64,000 nt of DNA from Parapristionchus giblindavisi. Its lineage: Eukaryota; Nematoda; Chromadorea; Rhabditida; Diplogasteridae. This document shows positions 1 through 13,024 of the stretch, in pieces; the first letter of the stretch is position 1, and each line of letters begins with the position of its first letter. The translations under genes and the position numbers were made by a program. A model generated the notes under the pieces. That model did no database searches, had not been told where the DNA came from, and worked only from the letters and a program-made list of their open reading frames with translations. The stretch is taken from positions 658,501 through 722,500 of the forward strand of contig CALSFV010000013.1 of the NCBI GenBank assembly GCA_943737045.1. Reading direction: 5' to 3'.

Positions 1-99
1 AAAAGTAAAAGAATCTTTTTTCACCCAAATGGGCGCCTTTTATTTTGCGCTAGCGATTTCGAAGTGGCGCGGCAGAGACTTATAACACACTATCTGAGA

Positions 100-1445
100 G
101 AATTCAACAACCGATTTTTTTCTTGGTATTGACGAAAAATGAATTTTCCGGTTTTATGTATGATAATTACAGGCTCCATGAGTGAAGTACATTGGTACTT
201 GGAAATATCTTCCAATTGAAAATTCGCATCAGGGTGTGCGTTTGGTGTAGTTTGGCGCTGTTTCCTAATAAGTTTATTTCGAATCCAATCGATTCGGGAG
301 TGGGCGTAATCGACTCCTTGACCAATTCTAAGAAACTATTGCCGAGGAGAGTTTTTCAAGCAAAGGTCAACGAACGTTGGAATTGGAAAAAAAATTACAT
401 TAAATTAATTCTCACTATTTTCCCATGGCGAACTACAATTTTTATTTGCTTAATAGCTTCTACATGTCATTACACATCTTCAATTTAAAAAGTATAATTT
501 TTTAAAAAATTACAAATTTGTGAACGAATCAATTTTGTTCGCTGTATTCAATTGTGGTGAGGATTGGCGAGGTTTCCTAAAAAGTTTATTTCGAAACCAA
601 TCGATTCGGGAGCAGGCGCATTCGAATCGTTGTCTAATTCTAAGAAACTATTGCTAAGGAGAATTTTTCGATCAACGGTCAACGAACGCTGATATTGGGA
701 ATTTTCGAAAAAATATTTACATTAAATTAATTCTCACCATTTTCCATGGCGAATGTAAACTTTTTATTTGCTCAATCGCTTCAACATAGAGAGAATTATG
801 GAAAATAGTGAGAATTAATTTATTGTACACATTTTATTCGAAAATTCCCAATATCAGCGTTCGTTGACCGTTGATCGAAAAACTCTCCTTAGTAATAGTT
901 TCTTCGAATTAGACAACGATTCGAATGCGCCTACTCCCGAATCGATTGGTTTCGAAATAAACTTTTTAGGAAACCTCGCCAATCCTCACCACAATTGAAT
1001 ACAGCGAACAAAATTGATTCGTTCACAAACTTGTAATTTTTTAAAAATTATACTTTTTAAATTGAAGATGTGTAATGACATGTAGAAGCTATTAAGCAAA
1101 TAAAAAATTGTAGTTCGCCATGGGAAAATAGTGAGAATTAATTTAATGTAATTTTTTTTCCAATTCCAACGTTCGTTGACCTTTGCTCGAAAAACTCTCC
1201 TCGGAAATAGTTTCTTAGAATTGGCCAAGGAGTCGATTACGCCCACTCCCGAATCGATTGAATTCGAAATAAACTTATTAGGAAACAGCGCCAAACTACA
1301 CCAAACGCACCCCCTGATGCGAATTTTCAATTGGAAGATATTTCCAAGTACCAATGTACTTCACTCATGGAGCCTGTAATTATCATACATATAACCGGAA
1401 AATTCATTTTTCGTCAATACCACACATATGTCGATTTTCTCAGAT
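100..1445. repeat. Long foldback, arms about 650-690 bp
   Basis: The stretch 100-780 is repeated inverted at about 785-1445; for example the words at 170-230 recur inverted at 1330-1380. The arms differ by scattered substitutions and small indels. Apparent reading frames at 192-488 and 986-1354 are the same arm read twice and are not genes. Confidence 0.85.
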
Positions 1446-1689
1446 AGCGTGATTTATATGAGTCGAAGATTAGTTTAGCGAAGAATAGAGTGAATTCTTA
1501 TAAAGTCAATCGCAGCAAACTGATGTCGTATGCGCATAAACCTGTTATTTCAACAGCGAATATTACAATATATCTATGAATCCTCTGCAATTATGCGAGA
1601 ATATCTTACTATGAGAATCATTTCCTCATTGCACATTTCATTTAACGATTCTGACAATATAATTGAAAAATGAATGAATTAATATAAAG

Positions 1690-1985
1690 AGACACGGGCT
1701 GACGGACTTCGGTGCTACAGATTGAGACGGTGGCGATGGGCTGCCCGCTTATCTTCACTTGATCGTGACTGATGGTTGAGAAGAGTGTTGGAATGGCACC
1801 CACAAGGGCCAAAGCGATCGAGAGGAAGACCCGAATTGAGATGGAAGGATGAATTTGTTAAGATAGTCGGGCCAGACTTTATGAAAGTTGCGCTCAACAA
1901 AGATCAGTGGAACCATCTCTTTTCACTACAGATCCACCGTTTACAGTTGATCTCGATAAAGTATTTAAATGTAATGTAAAAAGAC
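1690..1985 (+). pseudogene. RTE-type LINE reverse transcriptase, 3' tail fragment
   Basis: Translation around 1780-1930 gives a run resembling the carboxy-terminal tail of RTE-clade LINE proteins: VLEWHPQG, then RSRGRPELRWKDE, then a spaced DQW. The fragment ends in ATGTAATGTAA, a tail shared with the piece at 63700-63800. The catalytic domain is absent. 5'-truncated and dead. Confidence 0.7.
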
Positions 1986-2204
1986 ACGTTGCTCAATTCA
2001 AAAATATTAATGAAATGAAGTGAAAATAATTCAAATACAGTGCTAATTGATAAATACAAGAACAATAAATTAGCAGTGTTCGTAGATAATTAGTTCCCTC
2101 AAATAATGGTTCGAAAAGCGGCAATACGCATTATTTGTCTTTGCCTTCAATCGCTAGCGCAAAATAAAAGGCGCCCATTTGGGTGAAAAAAGATTCTTTT
2201 ACTT

Positions 2205-2790
2205 TTATTTAACTTGAGAGAATACGATTTATGCACTGTTACACTAACGTTTATCAACTTTTTGCGATTCTTCTGCTTTTATTTAACTTGAGAGAATACG
2301 ATTTCTGCATACTCTCTGAAGCCAAATGAATATCTTTTATTTGAGGGCTCGTAGCCCTCAAAGAACGCCCTCTACTGTATCCGCACTCCCTTGTGGTAGT
2401 TTTATTGAATCGCGGTGGAAACCGCGGTTAAAAATCATTGTAGAAAATGTATTTTTTGCACTAAACTATAATAAATGCTAAACATTGTTAGAATACAATA
2501 AATATAATATATTACAATATATAATAAATATTCTTTTATCACACATACCCGTCCATCATAGAAAATAAAATATATTTGCATTTAATATCTTAAGTTTTGA
2601 ATAATGGACAATGCATTGCATGGTTAAATATGCTCTATTATTCATGGTATTTCAAATACATATATGTACGATCCGTACCATTTGGTACGTCTACTATCGA
2701 CGACAGATCGATTGAATACACTTGTGATAGGATATTTTTGACACATTTGCTACAAAAATCGATAGTGGCTATTCCTACAATTTTTAGTGA
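2205..2790. other. AT-rich spacer with a short direct repeat
   Basis: A 27-base word (TTTATTTAACTTGAGAGAAT followed by ACGATTT) occurs at about 2204 and again at about 2278. The rest is AT-rich with no gene, tRNA or exon of the local gene families recognised. Confidence 0.5.
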
Positions 2791-5700
2791 AATCTGATCC
2801 ACCGCACTTGATCTGACCCACCGAACCGGGTTACGGTAGATTACTGTAGTTTACAATAGCCGAAAATGATTTCGCACAAGTAGAGGCTGTTCTGACAATT
2901 TTTAGTGAAATCTGGCCCACCGCACTTGATCTGACCCACCGATCCGGGTTACGGTAGATTACTGTAGTTTACAATAGCCGAAAATGATTTCGCACAAGTA
3001 GAGGCTGTTCTGACAATTTTTAGTGAAATCTGGCCCACCGCACTTGATCTGACCCACCGAACCGGGTTACGGTTGATTACTGTAGTTTGCACTAGCTCAT
3101 AATGATTTCGCACAAGTAGAGGCTGTTCTGACAATTTTTAGTGAAATCTGGCCCACCGCACTTGATCTGGCCCACCGAACCGGGTTACGGTAGATTACTG
3201 TAGTTTACAATAGCTGGAAATTATAACGCACACGTAGTGGCGATTCCGATAATTTTTAGCGAAATCTGACCCACTGCACTTGATCTGACCCACCGAACCG
3301 GGTTACGGTAGATTACTGTAGTTTACAATAGCTGGAAATTATAACGCACACGTAGTGGCCATTCCGATAATTTTTAGCGAAATCTGATCCATTGCACTTG
3401 ATCTGACCCACCGAACCGGGTTACGGTAGATTACTGTAGTTTACAATAGCCGAAAATGATTTCGCACAAGTAGAGGCTGTTCTGACAATTTTTAGTGAAA
3501 TCTGGCCCACCGCACTTGATCTGACCCACCGATCCGGGTTACGGTAGATTACTGTAGTTTACAATAGCCGAAAATGATTTCGCACAAGTAGAGGCTGTTC
3601 TGACAATTTTTAGTGAAATCTGGCCCACCGCACTTGATCTGACCCACCGAACCGGGTTACGGTTGATTACTGTAGTTTGCACTAGCTCATAATGATTTCG
3701 CACAAGTAGAGGCTGTTCTGACAATTTTTAGTGAAATCTGGCCCACCGCACTTGATCTGGCCCACCGAACCGGGTTACGGTAGATTACTGTAGTTTACAA
3801 TAGCTGGAAATTATAACGCACACGTAGTGGCGATTCCGATAATTTTTAGCGAAATCTGACCCACTGCACTTGATCTGACCCACCGAACCGGGTTACGGTA
3901 GATTACTGTAGTTTACAATAGCTGGAAATTATAACGCACACGTAGTGGCCATTCCGATAATTTTTAGCGAAATCTGATCCATTGCACTTGATCTGACCCA
4001 CCGAACCGGGTTACGGTAGATTACTGTAGTTTACAATAGCTGGAAATTATAACGCACACGTAGTGGCCATTCCGATAATTTTTAGCGAAATCTGACCCAC
4101 TGCACTTGATCTGACCCACCGAACAGGGTTACGGTAGATTACTGTAGTTTACAATAGCTGGAAATTATAACGCACACGTAGTGGCCATTCCGATAATTTT
4201 TAGCGAAATCTGACCCACTGCACTTGATCTGACCCACCGAACCGGGTTACGATAGATTACTGTAGTTTACAATAGCTGGAAATTATAACGCACACGTAGT
4301 GGCCATTCCGATAATTTTTAGCGAAATCTGACCCATTGCACTTGATCTGACCCACCGAACCGGGTTACGGTAGATTACTGTAGTTTACAATAGCTGGAAA
4401 TTATAACGCACACGTAGTGGCCATTCCGATAATTTTTAGCGAAATCTGACCCATTGCACTTGATCTGACCCACCGAACCGGGTTACGGTAGATTACTGTA
4501 GTTTACAATAGTCGAAAATGATTTCGCACAAGTAGTGGCTGTTCCGACTATTTTTAGTGAAATCTGACCCACCGCACTTGATCTGACCCACCGAACCGGG
4601 TTACGGTAGATTACTGTAGTTTACAATAGTCGAAAATGATTTCGCACAAGTAGTGGCTGTTCCGACATTTTTTACTGAAATCTGACCCACCGCACATGAT
4701 CTGACCCACCGAACCGGGTAACGGTAGATTACTGTAGTTTACAATAGCCGAAAATGATTTCGCACAAGTAGAGGCTGTTCTGACAATTTTTAGTGAAATC
4801 TGGCCCACCGCACTTGATCTGACCTACCGAACCGGGTTACGGTTGATTACTGTAGTTTGCACTAGCTCATAATGATTTCGCACAAGTAGAGGCTGTTCTG
4901 ACAATTTTTAGTGAAATCTGGCCCACCGCACTTGATCTGGCCCACCGAACCGGGTTACGGTAGATTACTGTAGTTTACAATAGCTGGAAATTATAACGCA
5001 CACGTAGTGGCCATTCCGATAATTTTTAGCGAAATCTGACCCACTGCACTTGATCTGACCCACCGAACAGGGTTACGGTAGATTACTGTAGTTTACAATA
5101 GCTGGAAATTATAACGCACACGTAGTGGCCATTCCGATAATTTTTAGCGAAATCTGACCCACTGCACTTGATCTGACCCACCGAACCGGGTTACGGTAGA
5201 TTACTGTAGTTTACAATAGCTGGAAATTATAACGCACACGTAGTGGCCATTCCGATAATTTTTAGCGAAATCTGACCCATTGCACTTGATCTGACCCACC
5301 GAACCGGGTTACGGTAGATTACTGTAGTTTACAATAGTCGAAAATGATTTCGCACAAGTAGTGGCTGTTCCGACATTTTTTACTGAAATCTGACCCACCG
5401 CACATGATCTGACCCACCGAACCGGGTAACGGTAGATTACTGTAGTTTACAATAGCCGAAAATGATTTCGCACAAGTAGAGGCTGTTCTGACAATTTTTA
5501 GTGAAATCTGGCCCACCGCACTTGATCTGACCCACCGAACCGGGTTACGGTTGATTACTGTAGTTTGCACTAGCTCATAATGATTTCGCACAAGTAGAGG
5601 CTGTTCTGACAATTTTTAGTGAAATCTGGCCCACCGCACTTGATCTGGCCCACCGAACCGGGTTACGGTAGATTACTGTAGTTTACAATAGCTGGAAATT

Positions 5701-6510
5701 ATAACGCACACGTAGTGGCCATTCCGATAATTTTTAGCGAAATCTGACCCACTGCACTTGATCTGACCCACCGAACAGGGTTACGGTAGATTACTGTAGT
5801 TTACAATAGCTGGAAATTATAACGCACACGTAGTGGCCATTCCGATAATTTTTAGCGAAATCTGACCCACTGCACTTGATCTGACCCACCGAACCGGGTT
5901 ACGGTAGATTACTGTAGTTTACAATAGCTGGAAATTATAACGCACACGTAGTGGCCATTCCGATAATTTTTAGCGAAATCTGACCCATTGCACTTGATCT
6001 GACCCACCGAACCGGGTTACGGTAGATTACTGTAGTTTACAATAGTCGAAAATGATTTCGCACAAGTAGTGGCTGTTCCGACTATTTTTAGTGAAATCTG
6101 ACCCACCGCACTTGATCTGACCCACCGAACCGGGTTACGGTAGATTACTGTAGTTTACAATAGTCGAAAATGATTTCGCACAAGTAGTGGCTGTTCTGAC
6201 AATTTTTACTGAAATCTGACCCACCGCACATGATCTGACCCACCGAACCGGGTAACGGTAGATTACTGTAGTTTACAATAGCTGAAAATGATTTCGCACA
6301 AGTAGTGGCTGTCCCGACAATTTTTAGTGAAATCTGACCCACCGCACTTGATCTGACCCACCGAACCAGGTTACGGTAGATTACTGTAGTTTACAATAGT
6401 CGAAAATGATTTCGCACAAGTAGTGGCTGTTCTGACAATTTTTAGTGAAATCTGACCCACCGAACTTGATCTGACCCACCGAACTGGGTTACGGTAGATT
6501 ACGGTAGTGT
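2790..6510. repeat. 118-bp satellite array (about 31 units)
   Basis: GATCTGACCCACCGAACCGG recurs every 118 bases (for example 2810, 2928). Two unit types alternate, one with CGAAAATGATTTCGCACAAG and one with TGGAAATTATAACGCACACG. The block from about 2928 recurs at 3518, exactly five units (590 bases) later, so there is higher-order structure. Small reading frames inside are repeats of one another and are not genes. Confidence 0.95.
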
Positions 6511-6950
6511 TACTGATGCTGATCACAATGATACCCATCCCAAGTTTCTAGGACCTCTATGAGCCGAGTTATTCCGAAATGTCGGTTTCCGAATTGTCTA
6601 GGCCCCGCCCCCTCCACTCTCATTGGTCCTCCAAGACTCCGCCCAGCGTGACATTCGGTACATTTTTGCAACTCAGGTGCACATGGTTCACGATATGGTA
6701 CCGACTTGTGACCGGTACCGTTCGAATATGGAGCCATAGGCATGACTACCCTGAACTTGAAACGAGTTTGCCACCATTCTGGTCCCGGAGAGGAGTTTTG
6801 AAAAACAGGTCTCCTAGTCCTCTGTTGTAAAAGGTCTCTCCTAAAAAAAAGAACCCAAATGGGCCAGTCTCTTCGAGACTGGCCTTAAGCAGAATACGAT
6901 TGCTCATTTAGTAAAAAAAAGGTAAGGTATTATAAAATGGAAAGAACTGG
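6510..6950. other. Unidentified unique stretch with a hairpin
   Basis: The stretch carries overlapping open frames on both strands of under 85 codons with no recognisable domain. At 6863-6885 there is a perfect hairpin, GGCCAGTCTC then TTC then GAGACTGGCC, preceded by CCCAAATGGG like the inverted repeat at position 1. The same stretch is repeated at 9403-9843. I see no gene. Confidence 0.4.
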
Positions 6951-6957
6951 AAAATAC

Positions 6958-8334
6958 CTGGAAGTTGGGATACACTTTATGCGTGACAGCATCAACCCAT
7001 CTAAAGTATGCACATCAGTCTTATTTAGATTTTATAACAGTTCATTTATTTTTTCGTGCAAATAATCTAAACAAAACGTATTTCGTGAACAAGGGGTTTA
7101 TGAAAAGTATATTTTATTTCCTCATAAATTGGAAAAAGGAGAATACTCACTGGTCATTCTCACAAGCGATATAAGCTATCGACAATATTCCATTGAGAGT
7201 TTTCTGGAAAATGAGTATTATACCAAATATATTTCATTTTTCGTTTAGTATTGAGGCTAGACTAACAATAGTACATTCGTTCGTCCCAATTAATTTCACC
7301 ACTCCGCTCATGGTTTGCCTATAAGGATTCAGTTAAAATGGCATTGTAATGCATTCCAGTCCAACTTTGGAAGAATCGTGTTCGTTGTCGTTGATATCAT
7401 GGTTGAAGAAGTGATAATACAGAGATGTGCGGTGCTATTAGAACCTTTTTAACAGATCATTTTGCTCCGCTACTTTCCCTAATTTCCCACGGCGGCTCAA
7501 TGGAGAGAAATCCCTACATTTTACTTTGGCTTGAAGCCTCCCGCTCTACTAAAAATCGGCAAAGTTGATCTGCACCGGGCGGGATTCGAGCCTACGAGGT
7601 TCGGATCGCTACACAAAAGTTGTAGTCACTAAGCATGTTTGGGAACTCGTAAAACTTGATGATAGGTCTTGTCAGAAGCGTTCGTATGGAGAGCAGAGCG
7701 CCCAGATATATCGTAGTCAACTTTCGCGCTGTGAGAACGTAGATGTTTTAGTGCTTATCAATCCATACTCTCGGTTGAAACGGGAGTCTCCGCCAACTGC
7801 ATCAAGATTGATAGAATGAAGAAATGAGAGTTCTTTCTCCTCTTTCCCATACTCTCTCGTCCTAATCCAATTTCATTTTCATATCGCCCCATTATCCTAT
7901 AAAAGCATTCCATTCATTCTCTCCGGTTCAGACCAAAGCTCTCCCATCTTGAGGAGAGCTCGGGGATCATTTCGCACCCATGGAAATCGTCCTCCCTGTG
8001 AAGAGGATGTCCAATCCATTCCATCGAAAAGATAAACCGAAGTTCCAATACTGACAAAACTGACCCAGGTTCAGAAAATTCATTGTTTTAATCTAATACA
8101 TACCGCAACCAAATTATCGCGATATTCATTTTCACAAGTGAGGTTTTCATTTCTGGGAATAGCTTTTCCAGACTATGTATATCCTCCAATGTTTGCCCTC
8201 GATAAGTGTTCCAAGGTAGGGCAATCACTCATTACTGGAAATATTCAAATTTAATTTAATTGAAATATTGAACATTAATAACAACCTGAGGCGCAGAGCG
8301 CAGAAAGCGAGATGAATTGAAGAAGATGAAACAT
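6958..8334 (-). pseudogene. Family S (Sushi/CCP-like secreted) gene, copy a, truncated
   Basis: Four exons match the intact S gene at 36398-40396 in length and phase: 8286-8334 (signal peptide MFHLLQFISLSALCAS), 8104-8234 (first half of the module, VMSDCP and GGYT), 7151-7203 (ILSIAYIACENDQ) and 6958-7000 (WVDAV to NFQ). Exon lengths 49, 131, 53 and 43 give continuous phases 1, 0, 2, 0. A TAG stop at 8173-8175 interrupts exon 2, and the last two exons are missing because unidentified sequence and satellite begin downstream. Its own promoter upstream of about 8382 has been replaced by satellite at the duplication junction. Confidence 0.8.
7478..7790 (-). mobile_element. tRNA-derived SINE-like element, copy 1
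   Basis: On the minus strand a box-B-like GGCTCGAATCCCGCC (7579-7593) is followed by a conserved tail reading through AACTTTGCCGATTTTTAG. The same sequence occurs at 20275-20600, where a box A (TGGCTTAGTGGCTA) is better preserved. It lies in intron 2 of the dead S gene and is duplicated at 10371-10683. Confidence 0.65.
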
Positions 8335-8382
8335 TAGTGGACTGTTATTTTTAAAAGTCGTCCTGTTTAAATATGCAGTGTA

Positions 8383-9410
8383 GACAATTTTTAGTGAAAT
8401 CTGGCCCACCGCACTTGATCTGACCCACCGAACCGGGTTACGGTTGATTACTGTAGTTTGCACTAGCTCATAATGATTTCGCACAAGTAGAGGCTGTTCT
8501 GACAATTTTTAGTGAAATCTGGCCCACCGCACTTGATCTGGCCCACCGAACCGGGTTACGGTAGATTACTGTAGTTTACAATAGCTGGAAATTATAACGC
8601 ACACGTAGTGGCCATTCCGATAATTTTTAGCGAAATCTGACCCACTGCACTTGATCTGACCCACCGAACAGGGTTACGGTAGATTACTGTAGTTTACAAT
8701 AGCTGGAAATTATAACGCACACGTAGTGGCCATTCCGATAATTTTTAGCGAAATCTGACCCACTGCACTTGATCTGACCCACCGAACCGGGTTACGGTAG
8801 ATTACTGTAGTTTACAATAGCTGGAAATTATAACGCACACGTAGTGGCCATTCCGATAATTTTTAGCGAAATCTGACCCATTGCACTTGATCTGACCCAC
8901 CGAACCGGGTTACGGTAGATTACTGTAGTTTACAATAGTCGAAAATGATTTCGCACAAGTAGTGGCTGTTCCGACTATTTTTAGTGAAATCTGACCCACC
9001 GCACTTGATCTGACCCACCGAACCGGGTTACGGTAGATTACTGTAGTTTACAATAGTCGAAAATGATTTCGCACAAGTAGTGGCTGTTCTGACAATTTTT
9101 ACTGAAATCTGACCCACCGCACATGATCTGACCCACCGAACCGGGTAACGGTAGATTACTGTAGTTTACAATAGCTGAAAATGATTTCGCACAAGTAGTG
9201 GCTGTCCCGACAATTTTTAGTGAAATCTGACCCACCGCACTTGATCTGACCCACCGAACCAGGTTACGGTAGATTACTGTAGTTTACAATAGTCGAAAAT
9301 GATTTCGCACAAGTAGTGGCTGTTCTGACAATTTTTAGTGAAATCTGACCCACCGAACTTGATCTGACCCACCGAACTGGGTTACGGTAGATTACGGTAG
9401 TGTTACTGAT
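8383..9410. repeat. 118-bp satellite, second block
   Basis: About nine units of the same satellite as 2790-6510. It is the satellite part of the second copy of the 2893-bp duplication and is identical to 5490-6517. Confidence 0.9.
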
Positions 9411-9850
9411 GCTGATCACAATGATACCCATCCCAAGTTTCTAGGACCTCTATGAGCCGAGTTATTCCGAAATGTCGGTTTCCGAATTGTCTAGGCCCCG
9501 CCCCCTCCACTCTCATTGGTCCTCCAAGACTCCGCCCAGCGTGACATTCGGTACATTTTTGCAACTCAGGTGCACATGGTTCACGATATGGTACCGACTT
9601 GTGACCGGTACCGTTCGAATATGGAGCCATAGGCATGACTACCCTGAACTTGAAACGAGTTTGCCACCATTCTGGTCCCGGAGAGGAGTTTTGAAAAACA
9701 GGTCTCCTAGTCCTCTGTTGTAAAAGGTCTCTCCTAAAAAAAAGAACCCAAATGGGCCAGTCTCTTCGAGACTGGCCTTAAGCAGAATACGATTGCTCAT
9801 TTAGTAAAAAAAAGGTAAGGTATTATAAAATGGAAAGAACTGGAAAATAC

Positions 9851-11227
9851 CTGGAAGTTGGGATACACTTTATGCGTGACAGCATCAACCCATCTAAAGT
9901 ATGCACATCAGTCTTATTTAGATTTTATAACAGTTCATTTATTTTTTCGTGCAAATAATCTAAACAAAACGTATTTCGTGAACAAGGGGTTTATGAAAAG
10001 TATATTTTATTTCCTCATAAATTGGAAAAAGGAGAATACTCACTGGTCATTCTCACAAGCGATATAAGCTATCGACAATATTCCATTGAGAGTTTTCTGG
10101 AAAATGAGTATTATACCAAATATATTTCATTTTTCGTTTAGTATTGAGGCTAGACTAACAATAGTACATTCGTTCGTCCCAATTAATTTCACCACTCCGC
10201 TCATGGTTTGCCTATAAGGATTCAGTTAAAATGGCATTGTAATGCATTCCAGTCCAACTTTGGAAGAATCGTGTTCGTTGTCGTTGATATCATGGTTGAA
10301 GAAGTGATAATACAGAGATGTGCGGTGCTATTAGAACCTTTTTAACAGATCATTTTGCTCCGCTACTTTCCCTAATTTCCCACGGCGGCTCAATGGAGAG
10401 AAATCCCTACATTTTACTTTGGCTTGAAGCCTCCCGCTCTACTAAAAATCGGCAAAGTTGATCTGCACCGGGCGGGATTCGAGCCTACGAGGTTCGGATC
10501 GCTACACAAAAGTTGTAGTCACTAAGCATGTTTGGGAACTCGTAAAACTTGATGATAGGTCTTGTCAGAAGCGTTCGTATGGAGAGCAGAGCGCCCAGAT
10601 ATATCGTAGTCAACTTTCGCGCTGTGAGAACGTAGATGTTTTAGTGCTTATCAATCCATACTCTCGGTTGAAACGGGAGTCTCCGCCAACTGCATCAAGA
10701 TTGATAGAATGAAGAAATGAGAGTTCTTTCTCCTCTTTCCCATACTCTCTCGTCCTAATCCAATTTCATTTTCATATCGCCCCATTATCCTATAAAAGCA
10801 TTCCATTCATTCTCTCCGGTTCAGACCAAAGCTCTCCCATCTTGAGGAGAGCTCGGGGATCATTTCGCACCCATGGAAATCGTCCTCCCTGTGAAGAGGA
10901 TGTCCAATCCATTCCATCGAAAAGATAAACCGAAGTTCCAATACTGACAAAACTGACCCAGGTTCAGAAAATTCATTGTTTTAATCTAATACATACCGCA
11001 ACCAAATTATCGCGATATTCATTTTCACAAGTGAGGTTTTCATTTCTGGGAATAGCTTTTCCAGACTATGTATATCCTCCAATGTTTGCCCTCGATAAGT
11101 GTTCCAAGGTAGGGCAATCACTCATTACTGGAAATATTCAAATTTAATTTAATTGAAATATTGAACATTAATAACAACCTGAGGCGCAGAGCGCAGAAAG
11201 CGAGATGAATTGAAGAAGATGAAACAT
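9851..11227 (-). pseudogene. Family S gene, copy b, truncated
   Basis: Exact counterpart of 6958-8334, shifted by 2893 bases. Exons are at 11179-11227, 10997-11127, 10044-10096 and 9851-9893, with the same in-frame TAG in exon 2 (11066-11068). Unlike copy a it keeps its original upstream region, with TATTTAA at 11260-11266 and AGATAAG at 11296-11302, so it is the parental copy for the promoter side. It may still be transcribed but cannot make a complete protein. Confidence 0.8.
10371..10683 (-). mobile_element. tRNA-derived SINE-like element, copy 2
   Basis: Duplicate of the element at 7478-7790 inside the second 2893-bp unit. Confidence 0.65.
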
Positions 11228-11310
11228 TAGTAGACTGTTATTTTTAAAAGTCGTCCTGTTTAAATATGCAGTGTAGATTTGACTATAAATGCTAGAGATA
11301 AGGCAATTTG
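11228..11310 (-). promoter_or_regulatory. Family S promoter (copy b)
   Basis: Reading toward the gene, AGATAAG lies 69 bases and TATTTAA 33 bases before the start codon at 11227. A possible splice acceptor (AACAG) lies just before ATG. The same arrangement is found at four other S genes. Confidence 0.6.
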
Positions 11311-12060
11311 TGGAGAAAATAAGAAGCAGAGATAATGCCTCGTTTGCATTGAGCACGAAGCTAGGCAGCTGCAACGTGGCATGTTATCCAGCCCAGATAA
11401 TTTTCCATTTGCCCACAATAACAAAAAAAATATCGAGCGATATAAGGATATTTATATCCGTCATACTCTTCTCAATTACGTTATCTTTATAATTTTACTA
11501 CTTTATGCTAGAGCTACTGCAACTTAACTAAACATAAAATTTATCATGTTTGAGGTTGACCATTCTTCATCATTCACCACTCACCAGTGTTGTCCCATTT
11601 TCTGCGTTATATGGTTTCTCCATAATATGATTACTGATTACACAACCGATCGATTACATTTACATTTTATTTAGAGTTTTACAACTACCTTTTTTTACAA
11701 CCGATTACAATGGAGACCGTAGGAGATAATACCGTCAAAACGAAAAAAAGTGAAACATTTGTCAAATAATTTGACAAAATTTGACAAAAGTTCACAAGAT
11801 TCCCATTTTTAGCATTTTTCATGATCTTGATGAAGTATTATCTCAGATTTTGTTTTGTAGATGTGTTTGCCAAATCCAGATAAGCACGACAAAAGTGAAA
11901 AAAATAATCAGGAGCGTTGCGGAACATAATTGGTATACTGTAGCATAGTGTAGAATCTTGCTGTAAAATTGCTTCCTTCGCGCTTTTTTCGTCTAATGAT
12001 TGATATATCTAGCGTTACCTGACTTCTTTTAGCGAATGTGCACTTTTTGGATCATTTTAT
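11310..12060. other. Gene-free AT-rich stretch
   Basis: I recognise no exon of the local families, no tRNA and no transposon. There is a loose repeat of TTTGACAAAATTTGACAAAAG at 11760-11790, and similar words occur at about 39330-39700, so this is probably an old dispersed repeat. Confidence 0.35.
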
Positions 12061-12440
12061 AGATCAGGCTGCAAAACGGGTATACTGTAGAACCAGTAAT
12101 GGATGATACGATTGAGAGCCACTGTTATCAAATTCATTAAAAAGATTTGTTTGTTCATAGTCATAACACAAATCATCTTATCTCATTAATTGCAAAGAAT
12201 GTAATAAACAGTTCTTCATTCGCAATTAGAAATTGATTTTGGCGATGTGAAGCCAAAAGTTAAGCTAAAATCGAATTTACTTTGAATTTCAAATGAGAAA
12301 AGTGAGCATATTCTCAGATATTCTATGACATACACCATCTATTGCCATATTGCCCACGTTCATTTTATTTCTCACAGGTCGTTCTCACACAACAGATGTA
12401 AGATTGGTGTGAGCATGTTTTTATTGAACAAAACTCGACA
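12060..12440 (-). pseudogene. Family S relic: 3' flank plus exon-3 remnant
   Basis: 12060-12320 resembles the downstream flanks of the S genes at 22600-22960 and 36050-36270 (shared AGAAATTGATTTT, TGAAGCC and TTTCAAATGAG words in the same order). Immediately beyond it, the minus strand at about 12385-12425 carries a TGTGAGAACGACCT then GTGAGAA donor context like exon 3 of the other copies (TGTGAGAATGACCA then GTGAGT). No other exon is preserved. Confidence 0.45.
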
Positions 12441-12589
12441 TAAAAAGTTTTTAGATGGCAAGTGCAACCATAACATCCAGCGCAATGGTTTCCACCAATT
12501 ATTAGTCAAATATCCCACGAAAATTTACGTAGCTCGCTCAAGAGGCCTGCTTGTTGTTGCATGTTCAGACAACTGCTAAGGCCTCATCC

Positions 12590-12805
12590 ACCCTACATCA
12601 TTGATCCCACTCTGATCTTTGATTTTTGGCACTAGAGAATACGTTATTGAGACTTTCCCGACCATCTTCCACCTTCCCTGTTTTCCCAATGTCTATTCTC
12701 CCTATTTTATTTAAATGTGGAAATCTTCTTAATTTTTTCACGTTTTTTAACTTGCTGAAACGTCCTCATGATGTATGACAAATAAATAAATAAATATATA
12801 TATAT
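12590..12805 (+). mobile_element. LINE 3' end, 5'-truncated
   Basis: Matches 51285-51475 in order: GGCACTAGAGAATA, TTATTGAG, CCAATGTCTATTCTCCC, GATGTATGA, then an (AATA)n tail. Two independent copies ending in the same simple repeat are typical of 5'-truncated non-LTR retrotransposons. Confidence 0.6.
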
Positions 12806-13024
12806 TTTATCGACATGCTCAGCATGAAACAATACATGTGGGTGAAGCAAAAATAAATAAATAATTCACAGAAATACTCTCGATAGGGATTGAACTTGAA
12901 GAGGGTACGAAGGGTAGAAATTGGGTATCATAGAAGAAAGTGATAGAAAGGGGTGGAAGGGGGGAATCTCTCTTTGTTGGGACCATCCCTCTAAATAAAA
13001 ACTGACCTAGTCTGCACGAGTAAT

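Larger units (their letters stand above)
1..2205. mobile_element. Composite element with ~57-bp terminal inverted repeats
   Basis: The first 57 bases of the window reappear in inverted orientation at about 2146-2205 (key words GGGCGCC and GCGCTAGCGATT). The left end probably begins just outside the window. Inside are a foldback (100-1445) and an RTE-type LINE tail (1690-1985), so this is a nested composite. No transposase is visible, so it is non-autonomous as seen here. Confidence 0.7.
5490..11275. repeat. 2893-bp tandem duplication, two near-identical units
   Basis: Unit 1 (5490-8382) and unit 2 (8383-11275) match base for base wherever compared. I saw one substitution (8337-8339 GTG versus TAG at 11230-11232). 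Each unit holds the tail of the satellite, about 350 bases of unidentified unique sequence, a dead S gene and a tRNA-derived SINE. The junction falls inside TGTAGA. The near-identity implies a very recent duplication, or an assembly artefact. Confidence 0.9.

Noticed and set aside
2949..9235. Repeated small frames (beginning MSEQPLLVRNHYELVQ or MGQISLKIV) in the satellite
   Set aside because: They repeat with the 118-base period, shift with unit type and have no domain; they are translations of satellite DNA.
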